Assembly: GCA_946413245.1 (NCBI GenBank)
Contig: CAMKJS010000013.1
Location: forward strand, 1 to 53,636
Reading direction: 5' to 3'
Origin: an uncultured Clostridia bacterium
Lineage (GTDB): Bacteria; Bacillota; Clostridia; Christensenellales; Aristaeellaceae
Length of the DNA stretch: 53,636 nucleotides
This document shows, one piece after another, positions 16,214 to 24,040 of this stretch (positions are counted from its first letter, which is position 1; each line of letters opens with the position of its first letter). Both the position numbers and the translations under genes were made by a program. Under the pieces are notes generated by a model. The model was not told the origin of the DNA, did no database searches, and worked only from the letters and a program-made list of their open reading frames with translations.

Positions 16214-16242
16214 TTGACGGGCAGAATGACATCCAATATAAT
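16214..16242 (+). promoter_or_regulatory. Promoter of ychF
   Basis: TTGACG at 16214-16219, a 17-base spacer and perfect TATAAT at 16237-16242. It is back to back with the uppP promoter. Confidence 0.85.
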
Positions 16243-16296
16243 ATGATTTTAGGATTCTGGGTTTTCCGGAGAATCGGAAGGAGTGTCAGAGAAAGA

Positions 16297-17394
16297 ATGA
16301 AGCTCGGCGTTGTAGGGTTACCGAACGTAGGAAAAAGCACATTGTTCAACGCGATTACCAAAGCGGGTGCGCAGGCTGAAAACTATCCTTTTTGCACCAT
16401 CGAGCCGAATACCGGCGTCGTGATGGTTCCGGATGAGAGGCTGAACGTTCTTGCAGCCATGTATCATCCCAAAAAAGTAACGCCGACGACGGTCGAGTTC
16501 GTGGATATCGCCGGGCTTGTGAAAGGCGCGAGCCGCGGAGAAGGCCTGGGAAACAAGTTCCTGAGCCATATCCGGGAGGTGGACGCCATCGTTCATGTGG
16601 TCCGGTGCTTCGACAACGAAAATATCATCCATGTGGACGGAAACGTCAATCCCGCCCGCGATATCGAGACGATCAACCTGGAGCTGATTTTCGCGGATAT
16701 GGAGACCGTGACCAAAAGAAAGGAAAAAGCCATCCGGAATTTCCACGGCGGGGATAAGAAAAGCGGGATGGAAGCCGAGCTGGCCGACCGGATTTATCAG
16801 CATCTGGAATCCGGGAAACCCGCGCGGACCTGTGAAGTGAACGACGAGGAACAGGCTATTCTGGACAAATGGTTCCTGCTGACCACGAAGCCGGTGATCT
16901 ATGCCGCCAATATCGCGGAGGACGATCTGGGCAAGCCCGAAGCCGAAATCCCGTACGCGGAAGCCGTCCGGGAAATCGCCGACGCGGAAAAAGCGGAAAT
17001 GATCGTCATCTCCGCCGCCATCGAGGAAGAAATCGCCCAGATGGCTCCCGAGGAAAAGGCGGAATTCCTGGAGGAGCTCTCCATCGGGCAGAGCGGCCTG
17101 GACCGGCTGATTACCGCCTGCTATAAGCTGCTGGGGCTGATCTCCTTCCTGACAGCCGGCGAGGACGAGTGCAGGGCCTGGACCATCGTGAAGGGAACCA
17201 AGGCTCCGCAGGCAGCCGGAAAGATACATACGGATTTTGAAAGAGGATTTATCCGCGCCGAGATCGTTCCCTTCGAAGTGCTTGCCGAAAACGGCAGCCT
17301 GGCGGCCTGCAAGGAAAAGGGGCTGGTCCGGAGCGAGGGAAAAGACTATGTCATGAAGGACGGGGACGTAACGCTGTTCCGGTTCAACGTCTGA
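16297..17394 (+). CDS. ychF: Redox-regulated/translation-associated ATPase YchF (OLA1 family)
   Basis: The 365-residue OBG-family P-loop protein has G1 [19 protein letters not shown]3 [17 protein letters not shown], an inserted coiled-coil domain (about 135-220) and a C-terminal TGS domain ([16 protein letters not shown]). Family members prefer ATP over GTP, bind ribosomes and affect stress responses. The ATG at 16297 follows AAGGAG; the extension to 16195 is upstream of the promoter. The ATP-grasp gene follows after 15 bases. Confidence 0.95.
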   Translation: MKLGVVGLPNVGKSTLFNAITKAGAQAENYPFCTIEPNTGVVMVPDERLNVLAAMYHPKKVTPTTVEFVDIAGLVKGASRGEGLGNKFLSHIREVDAIVHVVRCFDNENIIHVDGNVNPARDIETINLELIFADMETVTKRKEKAIRNFHGGDKKSGMEAELADRIYQHLESGKPARTCEVNDEEQAILDKWFLLTTKPVIYAANIAEDDLGKPEAEIPYAEAVREIADAEKAEMIVISAAIEEEIAQMAPEEKAEFLEELSIGQSGLDRLITACYKLLGLISFLTAGEDECRAWTIVKGTKAPQAAGKIHTDFERGFIRAEIVPFEVLAENGSLAACKEKGLVRSEGKDYVMKDGDVTLFRFNV

Positions 17395-17409
17395 GGAGGG
17401 CTGTGAAAC

Positions 17410-18420
17410 ATGTCACGGTTAAGCTACTTCTGGAACCGTCTCCTGAAAATGGACTGGAAAGCCATGTGGAAAACCACCGGCCTTCTTCATCAGAAAAGCG
17501 GAAAGAGCCGCCTCTGGCTGATGCATGACATGCTGAAGTGCGCGGTTACCTACAACGCCGGATATATCGACTACAAGATCGCCCAGATGTACCGGCTGAA
17601 CGACGCCCAGCGGAAGACCGTCATCACCCGCGGTATTTCGAACGACATCGTCCGCAGGATGAACGACAAGGCCTACTGGCACTATTTTGACGACAAAGCG
17701 CTGTTCAACGAAACCTTCAAACAGTGGATTCCGCGGAAATGGCTGCGGATCGATGCAAACACGGATCCGGAGGAGCTGTTCGCGCTGTGCCGGAACCAGA
17801 CCCAGCTGATCGGCAAACCGCTGGAAGGCTCCAGCGGGCAGGGGATTAAAAAATATACGCCGGAAGACTGGAAGGAAGGCGCTCCAGCCTTCCTGAAAAA
17901 GCTGATCGGGGACCAGATCGGAATTCTGGAGGAGATCGTCGTGCAGCATCCGCAGATGGCCTCCCTGTGTCCCACTTCCGTGAACACCTGCCGGATCGCC
18001 ACGCTGCTTGGCGATAAGCAGCAGGGAATCGTCTACGCCTTCCTCCGGATCGGGAACGGAAAGATCATGGACAACGTCGACTGCGGCGGAATGGCCGCCC
18101 GGATCGACCTGGAAAGCGGAAAGCTGCTGACGGTGGGCGCCGACAAGCAGGGGAATACCTTCCTGAAGCATCCGATCACTAACACCAATCTGATCGGGTT
18201 TAAAATTCCCTTCTGGCAGGAAGCGAAGGAGATGTGCCTGGAGGCGGCGCAGGTCATTCCCCAGATGCGTTTTGTCGCCTGGGATGTGGCGATTACGGAA
18301 CAGGGGCCGACGTTCATTGAGGGAAACAGCTTCCCGTCCCACGCCATTCCGCAGTTCGCCGCCCATTATCCGGACGGGATCGGGATTCTGCCGGAATTCG
18401 AGAAATTTATCGATCTGTAA
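17410..18420 (+). CDS. Sugar-transfer-associated ATP-grasp family protein
   Basis: The 336-residue protein matches the ATP-grasp group found in exopolysaccharide and sugar-transfer loci. It has GKPLEGSSGQGIKKYT as a nucleotide-binding loop, EEIVVQHPQMASLCPTSVNT, then NVDCGGMAARIDLESG. The metal site region is AWDVAITEQGPTFIEGNS. The N-terminal 100 residues are helical and basic. The reaction is unknown; ATP-grasp enzymes form carboxylate-amine or related bonds. It is probably co-transcribed with ychF, an odd partner, and ends 224 bases before rplS with no gene between. Confidence 0.8.
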   Translation: MSRLSYFWNRLLKMDWKAMWKTTGLLHQKSGKSRLWLMHDMLKCAVTYNAGYIDYKIAQMYRLNDAQRKTVITRGISNDIVRRMNDKAYWHYFDDKALFNETFKQWIPRKWLRIDANTDPEELFALCRNQTQLIGKPLEGSSGQGIKKYTPEDWKEGAPAFLKKLIGDQIGILEEIVVQHPQMASLCPTSVNTCRIATLLGDKQQGIVYAFLRIGNGKIMDNVDCGGMAARIDLESGKLLTVGADKQGNTFLKHPITNTNLIGFKIPFWQEAKEMCLEAAQVIPQMRFVAWDVAITEQGPTFIEGNSFPSHAIPQFAAHYPDGIGILPEFEKFIDL

Positions 18421-18514
18421 AGAGGCGACTCCTTTCTTCTCCGGCGGCTGAACGGCCCGGGCGACTGAACCGGGCGGAACGCTCCCGAAATCCCCAAAAA
18501 CGCAAAAAAAATGC

Positions 18515-18543
18515 TTGCTTTTCCCCGGAAGAAGTGATATTAT
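18515..18543 (+). promoter_or_regulatory. Promoter of rplS
   Basis: TTGCTT at 18515-18520, a 17-base spacer and TATTAT at 18538-18543. Confidence 0.7.
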
Positions 18544-18549
18544 TTAAAC

Positions 18550-18640
18550 GTTATGCGGGCGGTCCGCTGTCCGGATCAGAAGGCAGTTCCGTTCGGTTCT
18601 GTCACCGGGACATGAACGTCTGAGAGGGAAGGAGGCAAAC
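18550..18640 (+). promoter_or_regulatory. rplS 5' leader, possible L19 autoregulatory RNA
   Basis: The roughly 90-base leader holds tgtcc (18570-18574) able to pair with ggaca (18608-18612), and an inner cagaa/ttctg pairing. An L19 leader that binds its product is known in Bacillota. Assignment here rests on position and self-complementarity only. Confidence 0.4.
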
Positions 18641-18643
18641 CTC

Positions 18644-18994
18644 ATGAATGAAATTATCCGTTCGATCGAAGCGAAGCAGATCAGGGATGACCGACCCCAG
18701 TTCAACGTCGGCGACACCGTCCGCGTGTGGGTGAAGGTCGTTGAAGGAAACCGGGAACGTCTGCAGGCCTTTGAAGGAACAGTCATCGCGAAGCGCAACG
18801 GCGGAGTGCGGGAAACCTTTACGGTTCGCCGCGTCTCCTACGGCATCGGCGTGGAAAGGATTTTCCCGATCCATTCTCCCCGTGTCGACCACGTTGATCT
18901 GGTTCGCCGCGGCAAGGTCCGCCGGGCCAAGCTGTACTACCTGCGGGAACGGCAGGGCAAAGCAGCGAAGATCAAGGAAGTCAAGCGCGTGTAA
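18644..18994 (+). CDS. rplS: 50S ribosomal protein L19
   Basis: At 116 residues it has the standard length. L19 sits at the 30S-50S interface. Recognisable segments are [49 protein letters not shown] and [20 protein letters not shown], ending [17 protein letters not shown]. The ATG follows GGAAGGAGG by 9 bases. It has its own promoter and terminator, so it is a single-gene unit although it sits at its usual place upstream of rbgA and rnhB. Confidence 0.98.
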   Translation: MNEIIRSIEAKQIRDDRPQFNVGDTVRVWVKVVEGNRERLQAFEGTVIAKRNGGVRETFTVRRVSYGIGVERIFPIHSPRVDHVDLVRRGKVRRAKLYYLRERQGKAAKIKEVKRV

Positions 18995-19005
18995 GCGTCG
19001 CACAA

Positions 19006-19036
19006 AGATTGCAGCATAAGGCTGCAGTCTTTTTTT
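19006..19036 (+). terminator. Intrinsic terminator of rplS
   Basis: The 10-bp stem agattgcagc (19006-19015) with gctgcagtct (19021-19030), loop ATAAG, is followed by a run of T. Confidence 0.93.
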
Positions 19037-19056
19037 GTCCCCTGTTTTCGTGCGTT

Positions 19057-19085
19057 TTGACATCCTGTGCGGAATTGCATATAAT
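19057..19085 (+). promoter_or_regulatory. Consensus sigma-A promoter of the DUF2461/phosphohexomutase/rbgA block
   Basis: TTGACA at 19057-19062, exactly 17 bases, TATAAT at 19080-19085. This is a full consensus match, the strongest promoter seen in the window, and no obvious internal terminator follows until after hslU. Confidence 0.93.
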
Positions 19086-19108
19086 AGGAAGGATTCAGGA
19101 GGTGATGT

Positions 19109-19813
19109 ATGTTCACGGGTTTTACGGATGAGACGGTCCGGTTCTTTCTGGACCTGAAGTTCCACAACAGCACCGAGTATTTTCATCAGGAGCGGCAGCG
19201 CTATCTGGAGGTCGTACAGAAGCCGTTTTACGAAATGATTGAGGCATTGGCCCCGGAGATGCAGCAGATCGATCCGATGATGGAGATCCGCCCGCACAAG
19301 TGCCTCTCGCATATTCACCGGGATACGCGGTTTACAAAGGATAAAAGCCCGTACCGCGATCATCTGTGGTTCCTCTTCCGCCGGGCCGCGGAGCCGAGGG
19401 ACAAATCGCTCTTCTACTTTTTTGAGTTCGGTCCTTCGCGCCTGGCATGGGGGATGGGTTTCTGGGGAGAGAACCGGGATGCCATGGATCTGTTCAGGCG
19501 GAGGCTGGAGGCCAATCCGGCATGCTTCGACGGCATCCTGCACGACGTGAGCCCCGAAAGCCGGAATCTGTTCCCCGGCGGCACGGTGCATAAACGCATG
19601 ACCGTTCCCGCTTCCGTTCCCCTGCATTTGCGGCGCTGGTACTGCGCGAAGGAGCTCTATATCGGAAAGCAGGATCCTCCTTATCCGCTGGCCTTCACGG
19701 AGGAGCTTCTGCCGGAAGTCCGCGGAGACTTTGCCGCGCTGGCGCCTGTATACCGGCATTTTCGCGGCATTAAGGACGAAGTTGATCAGGAAGATCAGGA
19801 AAGGATGGGTTAA
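19109..19813 (+). CDS. DUF2461 domain-containing protein
   Basis: The 234-residue protein matches the DUF2461 (TIGR02453) family. It has an N-terminal FLDLKFHNSTEYFHQERQRY helix, then MMEIRPHKCLSHIHRDTRFT and KDKSPYRDHLWFLFRR, with FEFGPSRLAWGMGFW in the middle. The function of the family is unknown. The ATG follows AGGAGGTG. It is the first gene after the consensus promoter, and the next start codon follows its stop directly, so it is coupled to the phosphohexomutase gene. Confidence 0.88.
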   Translation: MFTGFTDETVRFFLDLKFHNSTEYFHQERQRYLEVVQKPFYEMIEALAPEMQQIDPMMEIRPHKCLSHIHRDTRFTKDKSPYRDHLWFLFRRAAEPRDKSLFYFFEFGPSRLAWGMGFWGENRDAMDLFRRRLEANPACFDGILHDVSPESRNLFPGGTVHKRMTVPASVPLHLRRWYCAKELYIGKQDPPYPLAFTEELLPEVRGDFAALAPVYRHFRGIKDEVDQEDQERMG

Positions 19814-19814
19814 C

Positions 19815-21344
19815 ATGGATTGGCTGCAGCTGAAAAGCGGATCGGACGTAAGAGGAACCGCGACCGGAGAGGGTACCGTTCTGACCGATGACATCGCGAT
19901 GCGCCTCGGGATGGCTTTCGCCCTCTGGCTTTCCGAAAAAAAGGGGGTTCCCGTTCAGCAGATCACCGTCGCGCTGGGGCGGGACAGCCGGATCACGGGT
20001 GAAGCGCTGCTTCACGCCGCGGCAGAGGGAATCCGGAAATGCGGCGCATCGGTGCTCGATTTCGGAATGTGCACGACGCCGGCGATGTATATGAGCATTC
20101 TGTCGCCGCAGTTTCATCCGGACGGGTCCGTGATGATTACGGCGAGCCATCACCCCTGGAACAAAAACGGGCTGAAATTCTTCTCGGAAAAAGGCGGCCT
20201 TGAAGGAAAGGACATCGAGCATCTTCTCCGGGAAGCCCAGTCGCTGAAGCCGGAAGAGTTTACCGGGCAGGAGGGTTCCCTGACCCGGGAGGACTATCTT
20301 GCCGTCTACAAATCCCAGCTGGCGGAAAGAATCCGGACCGGACTGAAGGACGACTCCGACAAACCGCTGGAGGGGCTGCACGCGGTCGTGGACGCGGGCA
20401 ACGGCGCGGGCGGTTTTTACGCCGATTTGCTGCAAAGCCTGGGCGCCTGCACGGAGGGAAGCCAGTTCCTGAATCCGGACGGATATTTCCCGAATCATAT
20501 TCCGAATCCGGAAAACGCGGACGCCATGAAATCCCTCCGGAATGCCGTAATCCGTTCCGGAGCGGATCTCGGTGTGATTTTTGACGCGGACTGCGACCGG
20601 GCCGCGATTGTGGACGCCGACGGCAAGGAAATCAACCGCAACCGTCTGATCGCCCTGATCAGCGCGATCCTTCTGGATCAGGAGTCCGGCCAGACCATCG
20701 TGACCGATTCCGTCACGTCCTCCGGGCTGAAAACCTTTATCGAGAATCACGGAGGCACCCATTACCGCTATAAAAGAGGATACAGGAACGTGATCGACGA
20801 GGCGGTCCTCCTGAATCAGCAGGGGATCAGCTGCCCGCTGGCGATTGAAACAAGCGGCCATGCCGCGCTGCGGGAAAATCACTTTCTGGACGACGGGATG
20901 TATCTCGTGACGGTTCTGATCGTCCGGGCCATGGAGATGAAAAAAGCCGGAAAGACGCTCGGATCCATCATCGCGGATCTGAAAGAACCTGCGGAAAGCA
21001 CCGAGCTTCGCCTGAACATCCTTGATCCCGACTTCAGGGCGAAAGGGAACGAAGCGATCGGCAAGGTGCTGCAGTACGCCGAACATCACAGCGACTGGCA
21101 CGTGGCGCCGGATAACCGGGAGGGAATCCGGATCAGCTTCGATATCGGCGGCCAGCCGGACGCGGGCTGGTTCCTTCTCCGGCTGAGCGTGCACGATCCC
21201 GTGCTGCCGCTGAACGCCGAAAGCGACGTTCCCGGAGGCGTGCGGGACATTCTTACCCGCCTGGATTCGGTGATCGGTGGCATGGAAGGAATCGAAATGA
21301 AATCGCTGAAGGAAATCGTCGGGGAGAGCTCCGCCGCACGGTAA
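19815..21344 (+). CDS. Phosphoglucomutase/phosphomannomutase family protein
   Basis: The 509-residue alpha-D-phosphohexomutase interconverts hexose 1- and 6-phosphates. The active-site serine is Ser111 in ITASHHPWNKNG; the usual TASHNP has His in place of Asn here. The metal loop is DADCDRAAIVD, and the sugar loop region ETSGHAAL lies near residue 350. The C-terminal phosphate-binding domain includes NREGIRISF. The start ATG at 19815 follows the DUF2461 stop by one base. Which sugar it prefers cannot be told. It probably supplies activated sugar for envelope synthesis. Confidence 0.88.
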   Translation: MDWLQLKSGSDVRGTATGEGTVLTDDIAMRLGMAFALWLSEKKGVPVQQITVALGRDSRITGEALLHAAAEGIRKCGASVLDFGMCTTPAMYMSILSPQFHPDGSVMITASHHPWNKNGLKFFSEKGGLEGKDIEHLLREAQSLKPEEFTGQEGSLTREDYLAVYKSQLAERIRTGLKDDSDKPLEGLHAVVDAGNGAGGFYADLLQSLGACTEGSQFLNPDGYFPNHIPNPENADAMKSLRNAVIRSGADLGVIFDADCDRAAIVDADGKEINRNRLIALISAILLDQESGQTIVTDSVTSSGLKTFIENHGGTHYRYKRGYRNVIDEAVLLNQQGISCPLAIETSGHAALRENHFLDDGMYLVTVLIVRAMEMKKAGKTLGSIIADLKEPAESTELRLNILDPDFRAKGNEAIGKVLQYAEHHSDWHVAPDNREGIRISFDIGGQPDAGWFLLRLSVHDPVLPLNAESDVPGGVRDILTRLDSVIGGMEGIEMKSLKEIVGESSAAR

Positions 21345-21387
21345 TCCTGCATCGCGATCAACACCGGCTGAAAGCGGGGAGAAGGAT

Positions 21388-21567
21388 ATGAGAATGCATT
21401 TCCGGCCCAAGAACAGGCCCGGCGAACGTCCGCCTCACAGAAAGCTTCATATCGCGCGCGACGTGCTTGCGCTGATCGGTGCGGGGACGCTGCTGTACCT
21501 GTTTATCACGGAAGTGGTCATGCGTATTCTGGCATGGTTCACTCCCGCCGGCGGAGGAAGCCTATGA
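21388..21567 (+). CDS. Small single-pass membrane protein (59 aa)
   Basis: The short ORF begins MRMHFRPKNRPGERPPHRKL, very basic, then has one hydrophobic helix (VLALIGAGTLLYLFITEVVM) and the tail RILAWFTPAGGGSL. The ATG at 21388 lies 6 bases after GGGAGAAGG, and its TGA overlaps the ATG of the next gene (ATGA). I do not recognise a family. The good ribosome site, positive-inside topology and overlap make it likely to be real. It may act with the DUF4230 protein that follows. Confidence 0.72.
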   Translation: MRMHFRPKNRPGERPPHRKLHIARDVLALIGAGTLLYLFITEVVMRILAWFTPAGGGSL

Positions 21568-22187
21568 AAAAAGCGGGACACTGGTTTTTATCGTTCGTTT
21601 CCAGGCTCCTCCTGCTTCTTCTGGTCATCGTTCTTCTGCCGTATTGTTTCCGGCTGGCTGAAAGCGTTTTTCCGGATTTGACGGGAAACATCGAAAGCCA
21701 GAGCGCGGTACTGATGCGTGAGCTGCAGTCCAGCAGCCGCCTGGAAACCACGATCGTGGACGAAGAGGGTGTGATCGATTCCAAAACCAGCGTGATTCTG
21801 CTGGGCACCGTCGGAACGACGACGGTGCATTACCGCTATCACGCGAGTATCGGAATCGACCTGAGCCGTGTTCAGATGAAAATCAGCGGAAAGAATATCA
21901 CCTTTCTGCTCCCGGAGCTGGAGGTGCTGAACGACAGCATCGAAATGCTGAAGGTGCAGAAAAACGATTTTCTTTCCCATGCCATCGACAAGGATGTCAA
22001 CCTTTTGCTTTCAGAACAGCGTGAAAAGAGCCGGGCGTATTATCTGGATCAGAACGAGCATTCCGAAAAAGCCTGGGAGGATACGCGGAAGGCTTTCGAA
22101 AACACGATCGCACAGTGGATTACCCGGGTCGGCGGCGAAAAATACACGATAACCTATGAACGTCTTGCGGGAGAAAACAAGGAATGA
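21564..22187 (+). CDS. DUF4230 domain-containing membrane-anchored protein
   Basis: The 207-residue protein has an N-terminal membrane helix (FVSRLLLLLLVIVLLPYCF) and an extracytoplasmic DUF4230 domain: LMRELQSSSRLETTIVDEEG, GTVGTTTVHYRYHASIGIDL and ISGKNITFLLPELEVLNDSI. A helical C-terminal part follows. The family function is unknown. I chose the ATG at 21564, overlapping the small membrane-protein gene by four bases. It overlaps rbgA by ATGA as well, so it is embedded in a translationally coupled string. Confidence 0.85.
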   Translation: MKKAGHWFLSFVSRLLLLLLVIVLLPYCFRLAESVFPDLTGNIESQSAVLMRELQSSSRLETTIVDEEGVIDSKTSVILLGTVGTTTVHYRYHASIGIDLSRVQMKISGKNITFLLPELEVLNDSIEMLKVQKNDFLSHAIDKDVNLLLSEQREKSRAYYLDQNEHSEKAWEDTRKAFENTIAQWITRVGGEKYTITYERLAGENKE

Positions 22188-23050
22188 GCGAAGGAAACGT
22201 TCCGATTCACTGGTATCCCGGGCACATGGCCAAAGCCAGGCGCCTGCTTCAGGAACAGCTGAAGCGGGCGGATCTTGTTCTGGAATTATGTGACGCGCGA
22301 ATCCCGGAAGCCTCCAGAAATCCGGAACTGAGAAAAATGATCTCCGCGAAAAAGAGCATGCTGCTTCTGAACAAGGCCGATCTGGCTGATCCCGACACGA
22401 CGGAGAAATGGCTGCGGGAACTGCCCGGGGCGATTGCCCTGAATTCTCTGAAAAGCAACGGGAAGACAGTGCTGGACGCGATGCGGAACGCCACCCGGGA
22501 TCTGATTCAGAAATATGAATCGCGCGGGGTGCATAAAACAGTCCGGGCCATGATCGTCGGGGTGCCGAACGTAGGGAAAAGCACGCTGATCAACCAGCTG
22601 CATGGTTCAAAAATCGCGCAGACCGGGGACCGGCCCGGGGTAACGAAAAGCAATCAGTGGGTCAGGATCACCCCCTATCTTGAGCTGCTGGACACGCCCG
22701 GCATGCTATGGCCCAAACTGGACGACCAGGACGCCGCCCGCAGGCTCGCCTATATCGGTACCATCAGCGACGAGGTGGTCGATCTGAACGACCTGGCATT
22801 TCATCTGCTGCAGGATCTGAAGGCGCTGGTGCCGGACCGCGTGGCGGAACGGTTTCATGTGGACAGTCCGGAAACCCTGGACGGGATTGATCTGATGGAC
22901 GCGGTCTGCCGGGGCCGGGGCTGGATCATGAAGGGCAACACCTGCGATTACGACCGATGCAGCCGGATCGTTCTGGATGAGTTCAGAGCCGGCAGGCTCG
23001 GAAGAATCAGCCTGGAAGCGCCGGCTGCCGGAGAGGGGACGGAAACATGA
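22184..23050 (+). CDS. rbgA: Ribosome biogenesis GTPase RbgA (YlqF)
   Basis: The 288-residue circularly permuted GTPase is needed for late 50S assembly. The permuted order is visible: G4 LLNKADLAD near residue 60 comes before G1 [14 protein letters not shown] near 125, then G2 GVTKS and G3 DTPGMLWPK. The early IHWYPGHMAKARR motif is the hallmark of YlqF. The C-terminal helical domain binds 23S rRNA. It overlaps the genes on both sides by four bases and keeps the conserved rplS-rbgA-rnhB order. Confidence 0.96.
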   Translation: MSEGNVPIHWYPGHMAKARRLLQEQLKRADLVLELCDARIPEASRNPELRKMISAKKSMLLLNKADLADPDTTEKWLRELPGAIALNSLKSNGKTVLDAMRNATRDLIQKYESRGVHKTVRAMIVGVPNVGKSTLINQLHGSKIAQTGDRPGVTKSNQWVRITPYLELLDTPGMLWPKLDDQDAARRLAYIGTISDEVVDLNDLAFHLLQDLKALVPDRVAERFHVDSPETLDGIDLMDAVCRGRGWIMKGNTCDYDRCSRIVLDEFRAGRLGRISLEAPAAGEGTET

Positions 23051-23655
23051 CGGACAGGAAGCTTCACGCGGAAGCGCTGATGCGCTTCGATCAGCCCTAC
23101 AGGGAGCGGGGGATCGTCGCTGGGATGGATGAGGTCGGCAGAGGGCCGCTGGCAGGTCCCGTGGTTACCGCCTGCGTAATCATGCCCGCGGAGCCGCTTC
23201 TGACATGGGTGGACGACAGCAAAAAGCTGAGTGAGAAGCGCCGCGAAAGTGTATACAGCGAAATCATGCAGATCGCGAAGGCTTTCGCTTTCGGCCGGAT
23301 TGAGCCGGAAGAGATCGACCGGATCAACATCCTGCAGGCTACCCGGAAAGCCATGGTTCAGGCCGCGGAACAGGTCCGGGCAGACTTTTATCTGATCGAC
23401 GCCGTGTCGGACCTGGGCCTGGCGGGAACGGAAGTCCCGATCATCAAGGGAGACGCGAATTCGTACAGCATCGCCGCTGCCAGCATTCTCGCGAAGGTTT
23501 GCCGGGACGCTGAGATGATCCGTTACGACGCGCTTTATCCGGAATACGGCTTTGCCCGAAACAAGGGATACGGAACGAAGGAACATATCGATGCCCTTCG
23601 GAAATACGGTCCCTGTCCGATTCACCGCAGGACCTTTATCGGAAATTTCATATGA
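23047..23655 (+). CDS. rnhB: Ribonuclease HII
   Basis: The 202-residue cytoplasmic nuclease cuts the RNA strand of RNA-DNA hybrids and removes single ribonucleotides. The DEDD catalytic residues lie in AGMDEVGRGPLAGPV (Asp-Glu), FYLIDAV (Asp) and later helical segments. KGDANSYSIAAASILAKV and YGFARNKGYGTKEHIDAL are typical. It overlaps rbgA (ATGA) and yraN (ATGA). A second RNase H (type I) is encoded at 37281, so both classes are present. Confidence 0.97.
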   Translation: MTDRKLHAEALMRFDQPYRERGIVAGMDEVGRGPLAGPVVTACVIMPAEPLLTWVDDSKKLSEKRRESVYSEIMQIAKAFAFGRIEPEEIDRINILQATRKAMVQAAEQVRADFYLIDAVSDLGLAGTEVPIIKGDANSYSIAAASILAKVCRDAEMIRYDALYPEYGFARNKGYGTKEHIDALRKYGPCPIHRRTFIGNFI

Positions 23656-24020
23656 AAGATACGTATCAGACCGGCGTGCTCGGGGAGCAGGCCGCGGAAA
23701 ACTACCTTTGCGGCGCCAGGGGAATGCGGTGCCTGGCGCGCAGGTTCCGGGCGCGCTGCGGCGAAATCGATCTGGTGATGACCGACGGCGGCACCGTGGT
23801 GTTTGTGGAAGTGAAAACACGGAAAAGCGGCGCGCCGGGCTCAGGGCTTGTGTCCGTGAACGCGGCCAAGCAGAAAAGAATCGCACAGGCTGCCGTATAT
23901 TTTCTGATGAGCCGGCACTGGCTGAACAAACCGGTCCGGTTTGATATCGTGGAGATCACGCCCGCCGGGATCAATCACATTCAGGATGCTTTTCAGCCCG
24001 GCGGAATGTTTTATGCTTAG
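23652..24020 (+). CDS. YraN family protein (UPF0102, endonuclease-like fold)
   Basis: The 122-residue protein has the RecB/Holliday-junction-resolvase-like core: GEQAAENYLCGARGMRCLAR, CGEIDLVMTDGGTVVFVEVK and TRKSGAPGSGL. The E-D-ExK pattern is that of the PD-(D/E)XK fold. Its role is unknown but it is nearly always near rnhB, comM and dprA, as here. The start overlaps the rnhB stop. Confidence 0.92.
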   Translation: MKDTYQTGVLGEQAAENYLCGARGMRCLARRFRARCGEIDLVMTDGGTVVFVEVKTRKSGAPGSGLVSVNAAKQKRIAQAAVYFLMSRHWLNKPVRFDIVEITPAGINHIQDAFQPGGMFYA

Positions 24021-24040
24021 GGAAAGGTGGACAATATACC

